The notes: generated by a model from the sequence alone, not told the origin. A DNA stretch of 35,489 bases from Candidatus Woesearchaeota archaeon (GCA_018302105.1 JAGWAD010000016.1:1-35489), one strand, 5' to 3'; counted from the stretch's first letter, positions 14,625 through 23,096 are shown. Made by a program: numbers and translations.

Positions 14625-17434
14625 CTAATAACAATTGCAGGCTTGAATGGCAAGGAATTCTTAGCTTTTTGATCTTTACTTTTCTCTGCAATTTCAATTA
14701 AAATCTTGCTTTTGAGTTCTTTTTCTAAAAATTCTTTTTTATCGTTGAAAATTTTCAATTCTTTTTCTTGGGATAAAATGAATTCTGGCTGTCCTTGTAT
14801 CAATTTTGGAATTAATTTTGAAATTTCCTGTCCATATTGCCTAAATTTATCTATTTTCATAAGTTCTTTTATTATTTCTGAAGCATTTCTTGTTTTTTCC
14901 ATTAATTCTTTAACTTTTGCAAATAATTCATATTTCCATTTTGAAGATATTATTATTGTAATTTCTTTTGGATTTTCTATTTTTATCAAATTTTTCACAT
15001 ATTTTATGTCTTCAATTATATTATTTATTAGATTTTCAGCAATTTCCAGTTCTAAATTTATCTTTTTTTCATCATATTTTGGCCAAGATTGTAATGAAAT
15101 AAAGGATTTATTGCCTAAATTGTGCCAAATTTCCTCTGTAATATGCGGGATAAATGGAGATAAAAGTTTAATTTGAGTATTAATATACTGGTTGATTAAT
15201 TTTTTATTTGGTTTTTCAACTTTCTTCATATAATTCTTAAAAACCTTTTGCATATCGAAATAGGCTTTTTGAATTGCTGTCCTAAATTTTGTTAATTCCA
15301 TTGCTTCTGTTGTCTCTTTTATTATCTGGTTAATTTGAGATTCGAACAATTCTTCCGGATTTTCATAATTATTTGTTCCTTTATTATAATTTTCAATAGA
15401 AAAGTCATGCAAATTAGGCAGTCTCTGTATTAATGTTGATGCAAAAGAATTATCCCAGTTAGGATCATCAAGTTCTTCTCCACCATTTAACATTGTAAAT
15501 CTTGATACATCAGCTGAATATTTTTTAATTGCATCTCTTATTGTTATAAAATTACCTAAGGATTTTGACATTTTTTGTCCATCTACAACAGTCCAACCAT
15601 TTACTCCAATTCCTTTAGGCCAATGTTTTTCTGGAAATATCGCGACATGATTAAATATGAAAAAGGTTAAATGATTTTGTATTAAATCCTTTCCAGAATT
15701 TCTAAAATCTACAGGGTACCAATATTCAAATTCTTCTTTTAGAGTTTCTATATTCTTTATTTTAGGTTTTTTACCTTTATTTAGGAAAATATAATCAAAT
15801 AATCTGTCATCTATCTCATCTATAGGGATTTCTTTTATCAAATGTGAAATTGTATAATAAGCCATATATATAGTTGAGTCAGATAAACTTTCTATAACCC
15901 ATTTTTCATCCCATGGAAGTTTTGTGCCTAATCCTTCTTCATGAGTGCAGGCCCATTGTTTTAACCAATCAATTACGTAATTAAATTGCTGTCTTGCTTT
16001 TTCTGGATATAATCCCAATTTATCTAAACAATTATGTGCTAATTTTTTCCATTCTTTGTTTCCATAATCAATAAACCATTGATCTGAAACAATTTTAATT
16101 ATTGATGGTGTTAAACACCTACATACAACTTTTCCTGTTAATTCATAAAACATTACAGCATTATTAGAAGCTATTAAATCTTTTTTTATTAATTCTTGTG
16201 CAATTTCTACAGACATTCCTGCATATTTTTCACAATTCTGTTTCATTGTTCCTTTTCTGTAAATATTTTTATTTAATTCATCCTTTGCTTCTTTTACTTT
16301 ATCTTTTTCTTTTGCAGATTTGATTTTATATTTATTAATCATTTCTTGTCCAAGATTATCGCCTAACTCAGGTATACTTATTATTGGAATGGGTTTTAAT
16401 TTCTTAATAACTTCAAGATCTAATTTATATTTGTCTAATTTTTTTAAATCATTTTGGATATCCTGGATTTCTATTAAGTCTACTGGATCTTCTAAAGCAG
16501 AATATACAATACCAGAACCAATTTTTGCATCAATAAACCAAGCAGGCACAATGTAAATATCGTAATCTACCAAAGGGCCTTTTACCCATTTACCCATTAA
16601 TTCATTTGCTTTTATTTCTCCTATAATTGTAGGTTTTTCATATTGTTCTTGAATTTTTTGTATTGCTTCTTGACCTACAACCCATTTTTCATTTTTGACT
16701 TTCACAATTTTATATGTTGCTTCTGGATCTATCCATAAATGTGTTTGACCCAATAGAGCATCAGGCCTAGTTGTACCGGCCATAAGTATTAGATCGGATT
16801 CTTTTAATCTAAATTTGACCCAAATAAAATCTTTTGGTGTTTCGCCTTCTCCTTCACTTCTAGAATGATCCTGTACAATTGTATTATCCTTTGGACACCA
16901 GACAACAGGGAATTTGCTTTTTATTACATAATTTTTTTCTTTAAGTTTATTAAATTGCCATCTAACGAATTTATCATAATGTGGATTTAGATCTGTTGTA
17001 AAAAATTCTCTTCTCCAGTCTATTGAAAAACCTGCACTTTTAAGATCTTTCTTATTTTCTGGGGGAAAATATTTTATCCAGTATTTTGGATCAGCGAATT
17101 TTTTTATTTCTGAATCTGAAAAACCCATTTCTTTCATAATATGGATTTGTTTAGGTTCATTTTCTGCTATTCTTTGTGCTGCATTTATTATTGGTGAGCC
17201 AGTAGCATGCCAACCTTGCGGATATAGGACATTAAAATCTTGCATTCTTTTATATCTTGCAAAAGCCTCAACCCTTAATAATGTGTAAAGATGACCAATA
17301 TGCATATAACCATTAACATATGGATAAGGAAAATTAACAAAATATTTCTTTTTTTTGCTTATCTCTGGTTGGAATACTTTATTTTCTTCCCATTCTTTCT
17401 GCCATTTAGACTCTATTTCCCTTAAGTTTAGCAT
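14621..17434 (-). CDS. leuS: Leucyl-tRNA synthetase, archaeal type
   Basis: The 937-residue class I synthetase charges tRNA-Leu with leucine using ATP. The Rossmann core shows FPYPYVNGYMHIGHLYT with HIGH at 45-48 and VDGQKMSKSLGNF near residue 620. The long CP1 insertion carries the editing domain, including the TTRPDALLGQTHLW segment whose threonine-rich loop and later aspartate hydrolyse mischarged tRNA. The anticodon-binding helical domain and the archaeal/eukaryal C-terminal extension follow. Length and layout fit archaeal LeuRS (about 930-970 residues) and not the bacterial type, a good lineage marker. A TTTAAATTA about 25 bases upstream suggests its own promoter, 75 bases after the operon of membrane-associated genes. 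Confidence 0.97.
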   Translation of the reverse strand: MLNLREIESKWQKEWEENKVFQPEISKKKKYFVNFPYPYVNGYMHIGHLYTLLRVEAFARYKRMQDFNVLYPQGWHATGSPIINAAQRIAENEPKQIHIMKEMGFSDSEIKKFADPKYWIKYFPPENKKDLKSAGFSIDWRREFFTTDLNPHYDKFVRWQFNKLKEKNYVIKSKFPVVWCPKDNTIVQDHSRSEGEGETPKDFIWVKFRLKESDLILMAGTTRPDALLGQTHLWIDPEATYKIVKVKNEKWVVGQEAIQKIQEQYEKPTIIGEIKANELMGKWVKGPLVDYDIYIVPAWFIDAKIGSGIVYSALEDPVDLIEIQDIQNDLKKLDKYKLDLEVIKKLKPIPIISIPELGDNLGQEMINKYKIKSAKEKDKVKEAKDELNKNIYRKGTMKQNCEKYAGMSVEIAQELIKKDLIASNNAVMFYELTGKVVCRCLTPSIIKIVSDQWFIDYGNKEWKKLAHNCLDKLGLYPEKARQQFNYVIDWLKQWACTHEEGLGTKLPWDEKWVIESLSDSTIYMAYYTISHLIKEIPIDEIDDRLFDYIFLNKGKKPKIKNIETLKEEFEYWYPVDFRNSGKDLIQNHLTFFIFNHVAIFPEKHWPKGIGVNGWTVVDGQKMSKSLGNFITIRDAIKKYSADVSRFTMLNGGEELDDPNWDNSFASTLIQRLPNLHDFSIENYNKGTNNYENPEELFESQINQIIKETTEAMELTKFRTAIQKAYFDMQKVFKNYMKKVEKPNKKLINQYINTQIKLLSPFIPHITEEIWHNLGNKSFISLQSWPKYDEKKINLELEIAENLINNIIEDIKYVKNLIKIENPKEITIIISSKWKYELFAKVKELMEKTRNASEIIKELMKIDKFRQYGQEISKLIPKLIQGQPEFILSQEKELKIFNDKKEFLEKELKSKILIEIAEKSKDQKAKNSLPFKPAIVIS

Positions 17435-17508
17435 ATAATTGAGACCTTATATTAATTTAAAAAGTTAGCGAATTAATTTAAACTCATTATTAGAATCTAA
17501 GTTCATTA

Positions 17509-18228
17509 TTATATATCCTGAAGACTATCTTTCAATAAGTTACATACTGAACTTGCTATTGAATAAACATTTTTAGTTCTTTTATATAATAATCCTATTT
17601 GCTTATTCATTGCAAATTCTTCAAGCCTATATAGTCTCATTAATTCAGGAACATTATAAGTTTGTTTTGGATTTTTTAATAATGAAGCTTCTAATGCCTT
17701 ATATTCTATAGTATTTATTATTGTATCGCGGATATTTATCCTTTCATCTCTTAAGTGGTTAACTTCATTAAAGAGTTGTTTAGATGCTTCTGGGTTTTTA
17801 GATTTTTTGAATAATATTAAAACCAACCTAGAACCTAATATATTATTAATCTGGTCTATACCCTGACCTGTTGTATACATAAAAAATGGCTGAAATTTCC
17901 TTGGCTCGTTTTCTATAAACTGATATGTTAAAGTATTTGCACCCAGACTATCTTCTTCAGAAGAGTTATTGTTGTAAACAGGTATTGTTAAAAAATTTAT
18001 TATGTTATAGAAATTATAGGCCGCCCATAATTTATCTGTTAATTCTAACTGAATATCAAAATAATTCTTTTGGTTATTTATTGGATAAGAATTTCTTTTA
18101 AAATAATAAATTAAATCTTCTTTTAATAATTGATTTTTTGATCTTTTTAATTTTGATGTTATTTGTTCTACTAGTTCCTGCAATGCTGATCCTGATAATT
18201 CCATTATTCCTGTTTCTTCAGCAGACAT
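17509..18228 (-). CDS. Hypothetical protein, last gene of the Lon-like/DUF151 operon
   Basis: I do not recognise this 239-residue, mostly helical soluble protein. It begins MSAEETGIMELSGSALQELV and has a Lys-rich N-terminal helix, a central NSSEEDSLGAN loop and a long C-terminal helical region (NEVNHLRDERINIRDTIINT). There is no signal peptide or membrane helix. Its start overlaps the end of the DUF151 gene by 11 bases, so it is translated together with the membrane protease and nuclease-like proteins upstream. It could be an adaptor or regulator of them. Intact and typical in codon use. Confidence 0.75.
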   Translation of the reverse strand: MSAEETGIMELSGSALQELVEQITSKLKRSKNQLLKEDLIYYFKRNSYPINNQKNYFDIQLELTDKLWAAYNFYNIINFLTIPVYNNNSSEEDSLGANTLTYQFIENEPRKFQPFFMYTTGQGIDQINNILGSRLVLILFKKSKNPEASKQLFNEVNHLRDERINIRDTIINTIEYKALEASLLKNPKQTYNVPELMRLYRLEEFAMNKQIGLLYKRTKNVYSIASSVCNLLKDSLQDI

Positions 18229-18793
18229 TTTTACCTAAACTATAAAATAAATTAGATTTTACAAATATTGGAACATTCATCCTTGCAGCTATTGCAATTG
18301 CATCACTTGCTTTTGTGTCTACATTCAATATTTTGTTTTCATGCCTATAAATGGTTCTTGCAAAGTAATGCATACCCTGGTTTTCTACAATTTTTGTCTG
18401 TAATAGTGAAATATTATAACCTTTTAATACGCTTACCATTATATCATGAGTTGTTGGCCTTATGTCTACTTTAGATTTAAGACCTTGTTCTATGGAATAT
18501 GCCTGATATTCATTTGTGGTTATAATCATTGCAGTGCAGTTATTATTCAAGATTATTGCATTATCTTTCAAACCTACAAAAACTTCAGTAAATCCTTTTA
18601 AAGACAATGGATCATATGTTAAGTTTAATTCAAGTACTGGAATAGAAAAATAATCTTCAATAACATTTAGAGTGTCAAGTTTAAGCTGATTTAAAATTTT
18701 AAAATTGGAAAACATGAAATATGCATTTATTAAAATTATTATAACAAGTATTCCAACAAGTGATTTTATTAATATGTTCCTAGTTTTTTTCAT
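18218..18793 (-). CDS. Membrane-anchored DUF151 (bifunctional nuclease-like) protein
   Basis: The 191-residue protein starts with a membrane anchor (SLVGILVIIILINAYFMF, 11-28) and carries a DUF151/BFN domain. Its hallmark is the C-terminal RTIYRHENKIL followed by DTKASDAIAIAARMNVPIFV at 159-178; the S-D-A-I-A-[IL]-A box with 'R-x-N-V-P-I' is diagnostic. BFN proteins from plants have reported nuclease activity, while the bacterial function is unclear. The anchor would place the domain outside the membrane if oriented N-in, which is odd for a nuclease. The start codon overlaps the stop of the Lon-like protease gene (ATGA), so the two are coupled. Confidence 0.85.
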   Translation of the reverse strand: MKKTRNILIKSLVGILVIIILINAYFMFSNFKILNQLKLDTLNVIEDYFSIPVLELNLTYDPLSLKGFTEVFVGLKDNAIILNNNCTAMIITTNEYQAYSIEQGLKSKVDIRPTTHDIMVSVLKGYNISLLQTKIVENQGMHYFARTIYRHENKILNVDTKASDAIAIAARMNVPIFVKSNLFYSLGKNVC

Positions 18794-19527
18794 TTTTCTA
18801 TAAAATAATTAATAGTTTCATTAATATTCTTTACTTCTTTTACTGCAATGCCTAATACCTGGCTAATATTTGCTTCTGTTGGTTTAAAAATAATCTCACA
18901 ATATTCAAATTGCCTATAAGTTGTACATGCTTCTTGTTTTTCAAAACCCTGTACATAATTTGCTGAAGGTATTAAAAATAACTCTGCTCCTGCCTGTTTT
19001 GCAGCACTAGCTTTTTCAACAATACCTGAAACAGGGACAATTTCTCCTGAAATATCTATTGCACCAGTCATAAATACTTTTGATTTAATGTTTTTATTTT
19101 CTAATGCTGCTATTGTGCCTACAGCCATAACTGCTCCTGCAGAAGGACCTTCAATTACAGAAGCATTTGCCTTTATATTATAAATTATATCAAGATTAGC
19201 CAAACTTTTACCTGTATAAGTTTCAGCAACTTTTGCTGCATTTCTTGCACTTATCTGTGTTAAGTAATCTGCTAAAACATTATTGATATTAACTAAAACC
19301 AAACCAGATCCAGATTTTACTTCTGCTGACAATATTCCTGTTACACCTTTTCCTTTATCGTCTACTCCAACAATGGGTATTTCTCTATAACCTTCAACCA
19401 TTAGAGAACTTTGTACTGGTACATTTTGTATTGCTTCCTGAGAATTTTTTGACAAATATGAACCAATTAGTATTCCGATTATGAAAATCAGTACAATTCC
19501 AATAAAAATTGTTATTTTCTTTATCAT
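18790..19527 (-). CDS. Membrane-anchored Lon-like (S16) serine protease without ATPase domain
   Basis: The 245-residue protein has an N-terminal membrane anchor (ITIFIGIVLIFIIGILIGSY) and a Lon S16 protease domain. The catalytic Ser is S129 in EGPSAGAVMAVG and the catalytic Lys is K172 in VSGIVEKASAAKQAG. Their 43-residue separation equals that of Lon's Ser-Lys dyad. The MTGAIDISGEIVPVSG segment before the lysine is also standard. There is no AAA domain, so unfolding energy must come from elsewhere, or the enzyme cuts short or disordered substrates near the membrane. A late CTTYRQFEYCEIIF segment has two cysteines nine residues apart, possibly a disulfide. It follows the SFM1-like gene by 11 bases and overlaps the DUF151 gene. 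Confidence 0.9.
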   Translation of the reverse strand: MIKKITIFIGIVLIFIIGILIGSYLSKNSQEAIQNVPVQSSLMVEGYREIPIVGVDDKGKGVTGILSAEVKSGSGLVLVNINNVLADYLTQISARNAAKVAETYTGKSLANLDIIYNIKANASVIEGPSAGAVMAVGTIAALENKNIKSKVFMTGAIDISGEIVPVSGIVEKASAAKQAGAELFLIPSANYVQGFEKQEACTTYRQFEYCEIIFKPTEANISQVLGIAVKEVKNINETINYFIEK

Positions 19528-19538
19528 TTTTATATTAA

Positions 19539-20111
19539 TTACAGGTCTTTCTTAGATTTTAAATATTTTATAAGCTCTTTTGATATTATAAGCTTATCAT
19601 ATAGCATTATATACCTATATGGAAGGATTATTTCCTCATTAAATCTGCCTTTTTTAATATTTATAACAGGTTTATCTTTAAATTTTAAATTTTCAATTTT
19701 ATTTCCTTCTGATATTAGTTTAACTGCTAAAACTGCTACATCTGTAGGCATTTGTTCTTTAGTTAAGTTTCTTCTTTTTGCTTTAAGATTTTTAAAATAA
19801 TTAGCTGTCCTTTCTCTTGGAGGATAATCACCCAAAATCCCGCCAAACAAAAAATAATCAAATTTTTCACAATCTTCCGGATTTAATTCTTTTTCACAAG
19901 AAGGATCTAAAAGACAGATATTTTTAAAATTTAATTTCAATATGCTTTCTTTTTTAACTTCTCCAATATTTTTTAGTTTTACAAAATCATTTTTATTATT
20001 TATATTTGTAAAAATTAAGTTATTTCTTCCCACTAATTTAGATATATGTTTGTATTCTATGCAACACCAATCATAAATTTTATTCTCAGTATGCTCTATT
20101 ATGTATTTCAT
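19539..20111 (-). CDS. SFM1-like SPOUT protein-arginine methyltransferase (DUF431)
   Basis: The 190-residue protein matches the SFM1/DUF431 family: it opens MKYIIEHTENKIYDWCCIEY, has an ICLLDPSCEKEL strand and carries the SAM-binding knot FGGILGDYPPRERT at 89-102, followed by LTKEQMPTDVAVLAVKLI. In yeast, SFM1 methylates an arginine of ribosomal protein uS3 with S-adenosylmethionine; archaeal members are presumed to act on a related ribosomal site. The fold is a deep trefoil knot. It overlaps the MFS transporter gene by four bases and is followed after 11 bases by the Lon-like gene, so it is part of a five-gene operon. Confidence 0.88.
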   Translation of the reverse strand: MKYIIEHTENKIYDWCCIEYKHISKLVGRNNLIFTNINNKNDFVKLKNIGEVKKESILKLNFKNICLLDPSCEKELNPEDCEKFDYFLFGGILGDYPPRERTANYFKNLKAKRRNLTKEQMPTDVAVLAVKLISEGNKIENLKFKDKPVINIKKGRFNEEIILPYRYIMLYDKLIISKELIKYLKSKKDL

Positions 20112-21271
20112 TTAGTTTCCTTTAAAGTTAATGAGATTAGTGCAAAGATTAACATCAAGATTGAAGCTACAAGAAACATTATACTGAAATTTGTGAATAA
20201 TAAAATTGTTGAAAATATTAAAGGACCTGTTAAATTTCCCACATCAGATGAAGTTTTAAATATTGGATAAAAATTTACTTCATCAGACCTTTTGTTTGTT
20301 TCGAAGAAATAAGCTTCTTTTAATGGTTCTACAAATGCAATTCCCAGATTGGTTAATATGAAGAATAATAATTTTATATAGATCTGATTAGTAAAGAACG
20401 TTGCTATTCCAAATAAAGCTATCAATAAGAACCCAAAGCAAAATAATTTCTTATAACCAAAATATTTTGTTAATTTTGTTACTGGAATTTCTAATATAAC
20501 TAATGGTATTACTGTAAATGCCAAAACCAAACCTATTGTTTTCTCGCTTAATCCTTCTTTTGACATATACAATGGCAGGTAAATATAAATTATTGTTAAC
20601 CAAGCCATTAATCCTAAACTTATAAAATAATTAATTAATAGATTTTTATTTCTAAAGAAATTCTTAATATTTGCAAATAAATTTACTTTTTCTATCCTAG
20701 TATTATGCGTTTTACCCTTTTGAGTAAATAACAGTAAAAATACTAAAAATGGGAATATTGCAGCTATTGAAAAAACAGTTTTTATTGTATATGCATTTGC
20801 TAAAAAACCTCCTATAATTGGTCCAATAAAAAAAGAAATATTTATTATAGCAAAATAATAACCTTCATTTTTACTTATTGTTTTTTTAGTGCTTGCATCC
20901 CTAATTAATAAGCCCATGACTACAAAATTTACTGCAATAAATAAAGTCCTGAATATTTCTAAGATTATTAGTTGTGTAACTGAATTTATTATTGTTAACA
21001 AAAAAATTGTAATTCCAAAACCAAAAACTGAAAATTTTAATATTGTTATTTTATTATTTTTTAGGAAATAAGTTGAGATCAGTATGTAGATTAATACCAA
21101 AAAATAGATAAAAGACATGAAATAACCTACATATGCTGATTTGTTTACTAAACTTTTAAGAAATAAAGGAAATACAGGCATAATTAAAGTTGAGGATAGT
21201 GAATAAATAAAGGCAATTAATACTGCAAATGCAGCACCGCTTACTGGTAACCTATATTTGTATCTTAGCAT
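20108..21271 (-). CDS. Major facilitator superfamily transporter
   Basis: The 387-residue protein has about 12 membrane helices in two halves, starting with VSGAAFAVLIAFIYSLSSTL. A loop of the type GYFMSFIYF follows helix 2, and GFGITIFLLTIINSV, FFIGPIIGGFLANAY and a long central cytoplasmic loop rich in K/N (TQKGKTHNTRIEKVNLF) are typical of drug/sugar-proton antiporters. The transported compound is unknown. It is the first gene of an operon with SFM1-like, Lon-like, DUF151 and an unknown protein. A TATA-like AAATTTATAATAC lies about 26 bases before the start, so the operon is probably driven from here. Confidence 0.85.
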   Translation of the reverse strand: MLRYKYRLPVSGAAFAVLIAFIYSLSSTLIMPVFPLFLKSLVNKSAYVGYFMSFIYFLVLIYILISTYFLKNNKITILKFSVFGFGITIFLLTIINSVTQLIILEIFRTLFIAVNFVVMGLLIRDASTKKTISKNEGYYFAIINISFFIGPIIGGFLANAYTIKTVFSIAAIFPFLVFLLLFTQKGKTHNTRIEKVNLFANIKNFFRNKNLLINYFISLGLMAWLTIIYIYLPLYMSKEGLSEKTIGLVLAFTVIPLVILEIPVTKLTKYFGYKKLFCFGFLLIALFGIATFFTNQIYIKLLFFILTNLGIAFVEPLKEAYFFETNKRSDEVNFYPIFKTSSDVGNLTGPLIFSTILLFTNFSIMFLVASILMLIFALISLTLKETK

Positions 21272-21368
21272 TTATTTATTCCAAATGAGGTGTATTATAA
21301 ATTTTTCTTAAGCATGAATTAAGGAAAAAGAAAGGTTTTAAAAGGATAATTTAGTTCATTTTACCTAT

Positions 21369-21454
21369 GGGCCCGTTTTGGGTAAATAGCGCATCTGCCT
21401 TCTAGCTTATAGGAAGTTAGCAGGGGGTCGTGAGTTCAAATCTCATCGGGCCCG
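21369..21454 (+). tRNA. tRNA-Arg(TCT) with a 14-base intron at 37/38
   Basis: The acceptor stem GGGCCCG (21369-21375) pairs with CGGGCCC (21447-21453), with discriminator G at 21454 and no encoded CCA. The T arm is GTGAG-TTCAAAT-CTCAT. The anticodon stem TCTGC/GCAGG encloses CT-TCT-A, then an intron (21405-21418), then A. The intron folds as a bulge-helix-bulge: CTTC pairs with GAAG, with three-base bulges TAG and TTA. Cutting two bases into each bulge leaves the standard loop CTTCTAA, anticodon UCU for AGA. The D-arm is odd: only 18 bases separate acceptor and anticodon stems and at most two pairs form. A TTTTAAAAGG about 30 bases upstream could be its promoter. Confidence 0.88.
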
Positions 21455-21591
21455 TATTTATTTAATTCTTCAAGCACTCGTCACATATTCCAACAACAAA
21501 TATTTAAAAAATCCAATTATTTTTGCCGGCTGACCATATAATTAATTTTGTTGAAAATAAAAGACTTTTATCAATTGTTTTTTATAAGTTA

Positions 21592-21984
21592 TTATAAAAT
21601 TAGCTTATTTAATTCTTCTATTCTTCTAAAATCTGTATCCAATGTAACTAAAATCCCACCATTTTCTATTGTCTGGCTTGCAATCAAAAGATCTGCTAAT
21701 GGAAGCATTTCTCCATTTTTATCATATTTTTGTTTTAATTCAGCTAGAATTTCTGCGGTTCTTTTTGATACTTTGAGCATATTAAATTTATGAACAAAAG
21801 ACAATGCTTTATCTTTATTTTTAATATTTTTATTCATTAACCCATAATAAAATTCAAAATAATTAATAAATGTAATTTTTGCAGGTGATGGATAAATTTC
21901 TATATATTCTTTTATTTTATCTATTACTTTTTTATTTTTTCTTTCTAATTCTATTAATGTTGATGTATCAAATATTAAATTCAT
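21592..21984 (-). CDS. VapC-type PIN-domain toxin
   Basis: The 130-residue PIN protein has D6 in IFDTSTLIELE, E44 in INYFEFYYG, D98 in LPLADLLIA and D116/D118 in VTLDTDFRRIEEL, the complete acidic set of a VapC ribonuclease. These toxins cut tRNA or rRNA to stop translation and are held in check by a VapB antitoxin. The gene overlaps the end of the antitoxin gene by four bases (ATGA), the classic operon arrangement. It is preceded by tRNA-Arg on the opposite strand, in a region typical for insertion next to a tRNA. It is intact; no residue is missing. Confidence 0.92.
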   Translation of the reverse strand: MNLIFDTSTLIELERKNKKVIDKIKEYIEIYPSPAKITFINYFEFYYGLMNKNIKNKDKALSFVHKFNMLKVSKRTAEILAELKQKYDKNGEMLPLADLLIASQTIENGGILVTLDTDFRRIEELNKLIL

Positions 21985-22223
21985 TTTCTGAACCCATGTT
22001 CTTTTCTCAATTTTACTGTTTCTTTAATCAGTTCTTCAGCTTCTTTTTCATTTAATAATTTTTCTCCATATAAAACATCTTTCCAAAATTCACTCGATTT
22101 AGATTCGTATTCCTTTATCATCTCACCTAATAATTTGCCCATATCCATCCTATTTTTCAGAGCTAAAGATTTAAATCTAAACCAAGTATCATCATCCACA
22201 CCTTTAATTGTTTTAGTTGTCAT
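21981..22223 (-). CDS. VapB-type antitoxin (ribbon-helix-helix-like)
   Basis: The 80-residue protein starts with a strand and helix, TTKTIKGVDDDTWFRFKSLA, continues KNRMDMGKLLGEMIKEYESK as the second helix, and ends with a charged helix EAEELIKETVKLRKEHGF that should bind the toxin. This is a common VapB form. It is the first gene of a two-gene operon with the PIN toxin. Right before its start lies a perfect 19-bp palindrome, and a TATA-like ATTTAAAT about 27 bases upstream suggests a leaderless mRNA. Self-repression of the operon by the antitoxin is a sound inference. Confidence 0.82.
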   Translation of the reverse strand: MTTKTIKGVDDDTWFRFKSLALKNRMDMGKLLGEMIKEYESKSSEFWKDVLYGEKLLNEKEAEELIKETVKLRKEHGFRK

Positions 22224-22224
22224 A

Positions 22225-22243
22225 AAGTATTATAATAATACTT
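22225..22243. promoter_or_regulatory. Palindromic operator of the VapBC operon
   Basis: AAGTATTA, TAA, TAATACTT form a perfect 8-bp inverted repeat one base before the antitoxin start codon, between the start and a TATA-like box near 22246-22253. A dimer bound here would block transcription start. Confidence 0.65.
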
Positions 22244-22290
22244 GTATTTAAATATTACCAATTTTAAGTTATATGAAAAAAAACACTAAA

Positions 22291-22902
22291 TTAATGATTT
22301 TCAAAACTCTTTCTAATAATTCCAGAAGCAGTTTTTATAGCTAAATAAGTGCCTGACACTATTACAACAGGGATTAGACCCATTATGGCCGCAGATGCAC
22401 CAGCAGTAGCTAATAATGCAGTATCATTATCTGTAACAAAAGTGACTACTTTATTCATAATTGAAGGTGGAGTTTTTGAAGAATCCATTTCAACTAAAAT
22501 TTTTCCATCTTTAAAAATTTTTATCCATTGGTTTTCTTCACTTATTAAAATAGCAGTACAATTCTTTATATTTGTAGTTACTCCTATAGCTGCAGCATGC
22601 TTTGTTCCGTAACCTGGAAGTGCTTTAGACTTAAGTATTCTGGCACCAAATGAGTGAAGCGTTCCGTCATCATATATTAAAAAAGCACCATCTAATTCTG
22701 CTAATTTTATTATGAGTTCTTTTGCACCTTTTTCAAAAATATCTGAATTTGATAAAACCTGAGGATATAATTGTTCAAAAATATTTTTGAATGAATTGTT
22801 CGGGGCGATTACAAATAATGCGCCGCTTTTTCTTTTGGAAATTTCTTTAGCTAAACTTAATAAAAAGTTATAAACTTCCTCTTTTTTCACAACTTTTTTC
22901 AT
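22291..22902 (-). CDS. DacZ-like diadenylate cyclase (DAC domain)
   Basis: The 203-residue protein is a DAC-domain enzyme that condenses two ATP into the signal c-di-AMP. The metal/ATP motif DGA is at 71-73 (ELDGAFLIYDDGTLHSFGAR), and the second motif is GTKHAAAIG at 99-107 with ILISEE at 118-123. In many bacterial cyclases the second motif reads R-H-R; here it is K-H-A. Archaeal relatives vary at the last position, so activity is still likely. C-terminal of the domain is a hydrophobic segment (AAIMGLIPVVIVSGTYLAIK) not typical of the bacterial DisA or CdaA, suggesting membrane attachment at the C-terminus. c-di-AMP commonly controls potassium uptake and osmotic balance. The gene is alone, 67 bases upstream of the VapBC operon on the same strand. 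Confidence 0.85.
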   Translation of the reverse strand: MKKVVKKEEVYNFLLSLAKEISKRKSGALFVIAPNNSFKNIFEQLYPQVLSNSDIFEKGAKELIIKLAELDGAFLIYDDGTLHSFGARILKSKALPGYGTKHAAAIGVTTNIKNCTAILISEENQWIKIFKDGKILVEMDSSKTPPSIMNKVVTFVTDNDTALLATAGASAAIMGLIPVVIVSGTYLAIKTASGIIRKSFENH

Positions 22903-22946
22903 AGTTATAATCTTCTGAAAGAAGTAATATATAAACGTGTTGTTAA

Positions 22947-23060
22947 TTAACCAAAATTGATTAAAATTTTTAATAATTCTGTTGCTAATCTTGGATTTCC
23001 TCTTCCAACTGGAAAATGAGATGGAAAAATTTTGTATGGTTTATTATATAGCCTTGAATA
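22947..23060 (-). pseudogene. Possible remnant of an unidentified gene (C-terminal part)
   Basis: On the minus strand an open stretch without any ATG reads RLYNKPYKIFPSHFPVGRGN and then PRLATELLKILINFG before TAA. The middle has non-random composition (P-x-H-F-P-V-G-R-G-N-P), unlike surrounding AT-rich spacer translations. It could be the decayed end of a gene. I could not name the family, and chance cannot be excluded. Confidence 0.2.
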
Positions 23061-23084
23061 TTAATTTTTATGATGTATGAAAAC

Positions 23085-23096
23085 TTATATAAATAC
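23085..23096 (+). promoter_or_regulatory. TATA box of the tRNA-Cys gene
   Basis: TTATATAAATAC lies 21-32 bases before the first base of the tRNA at 23117, the expected archaeal spacing. Confidence 0.6.
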
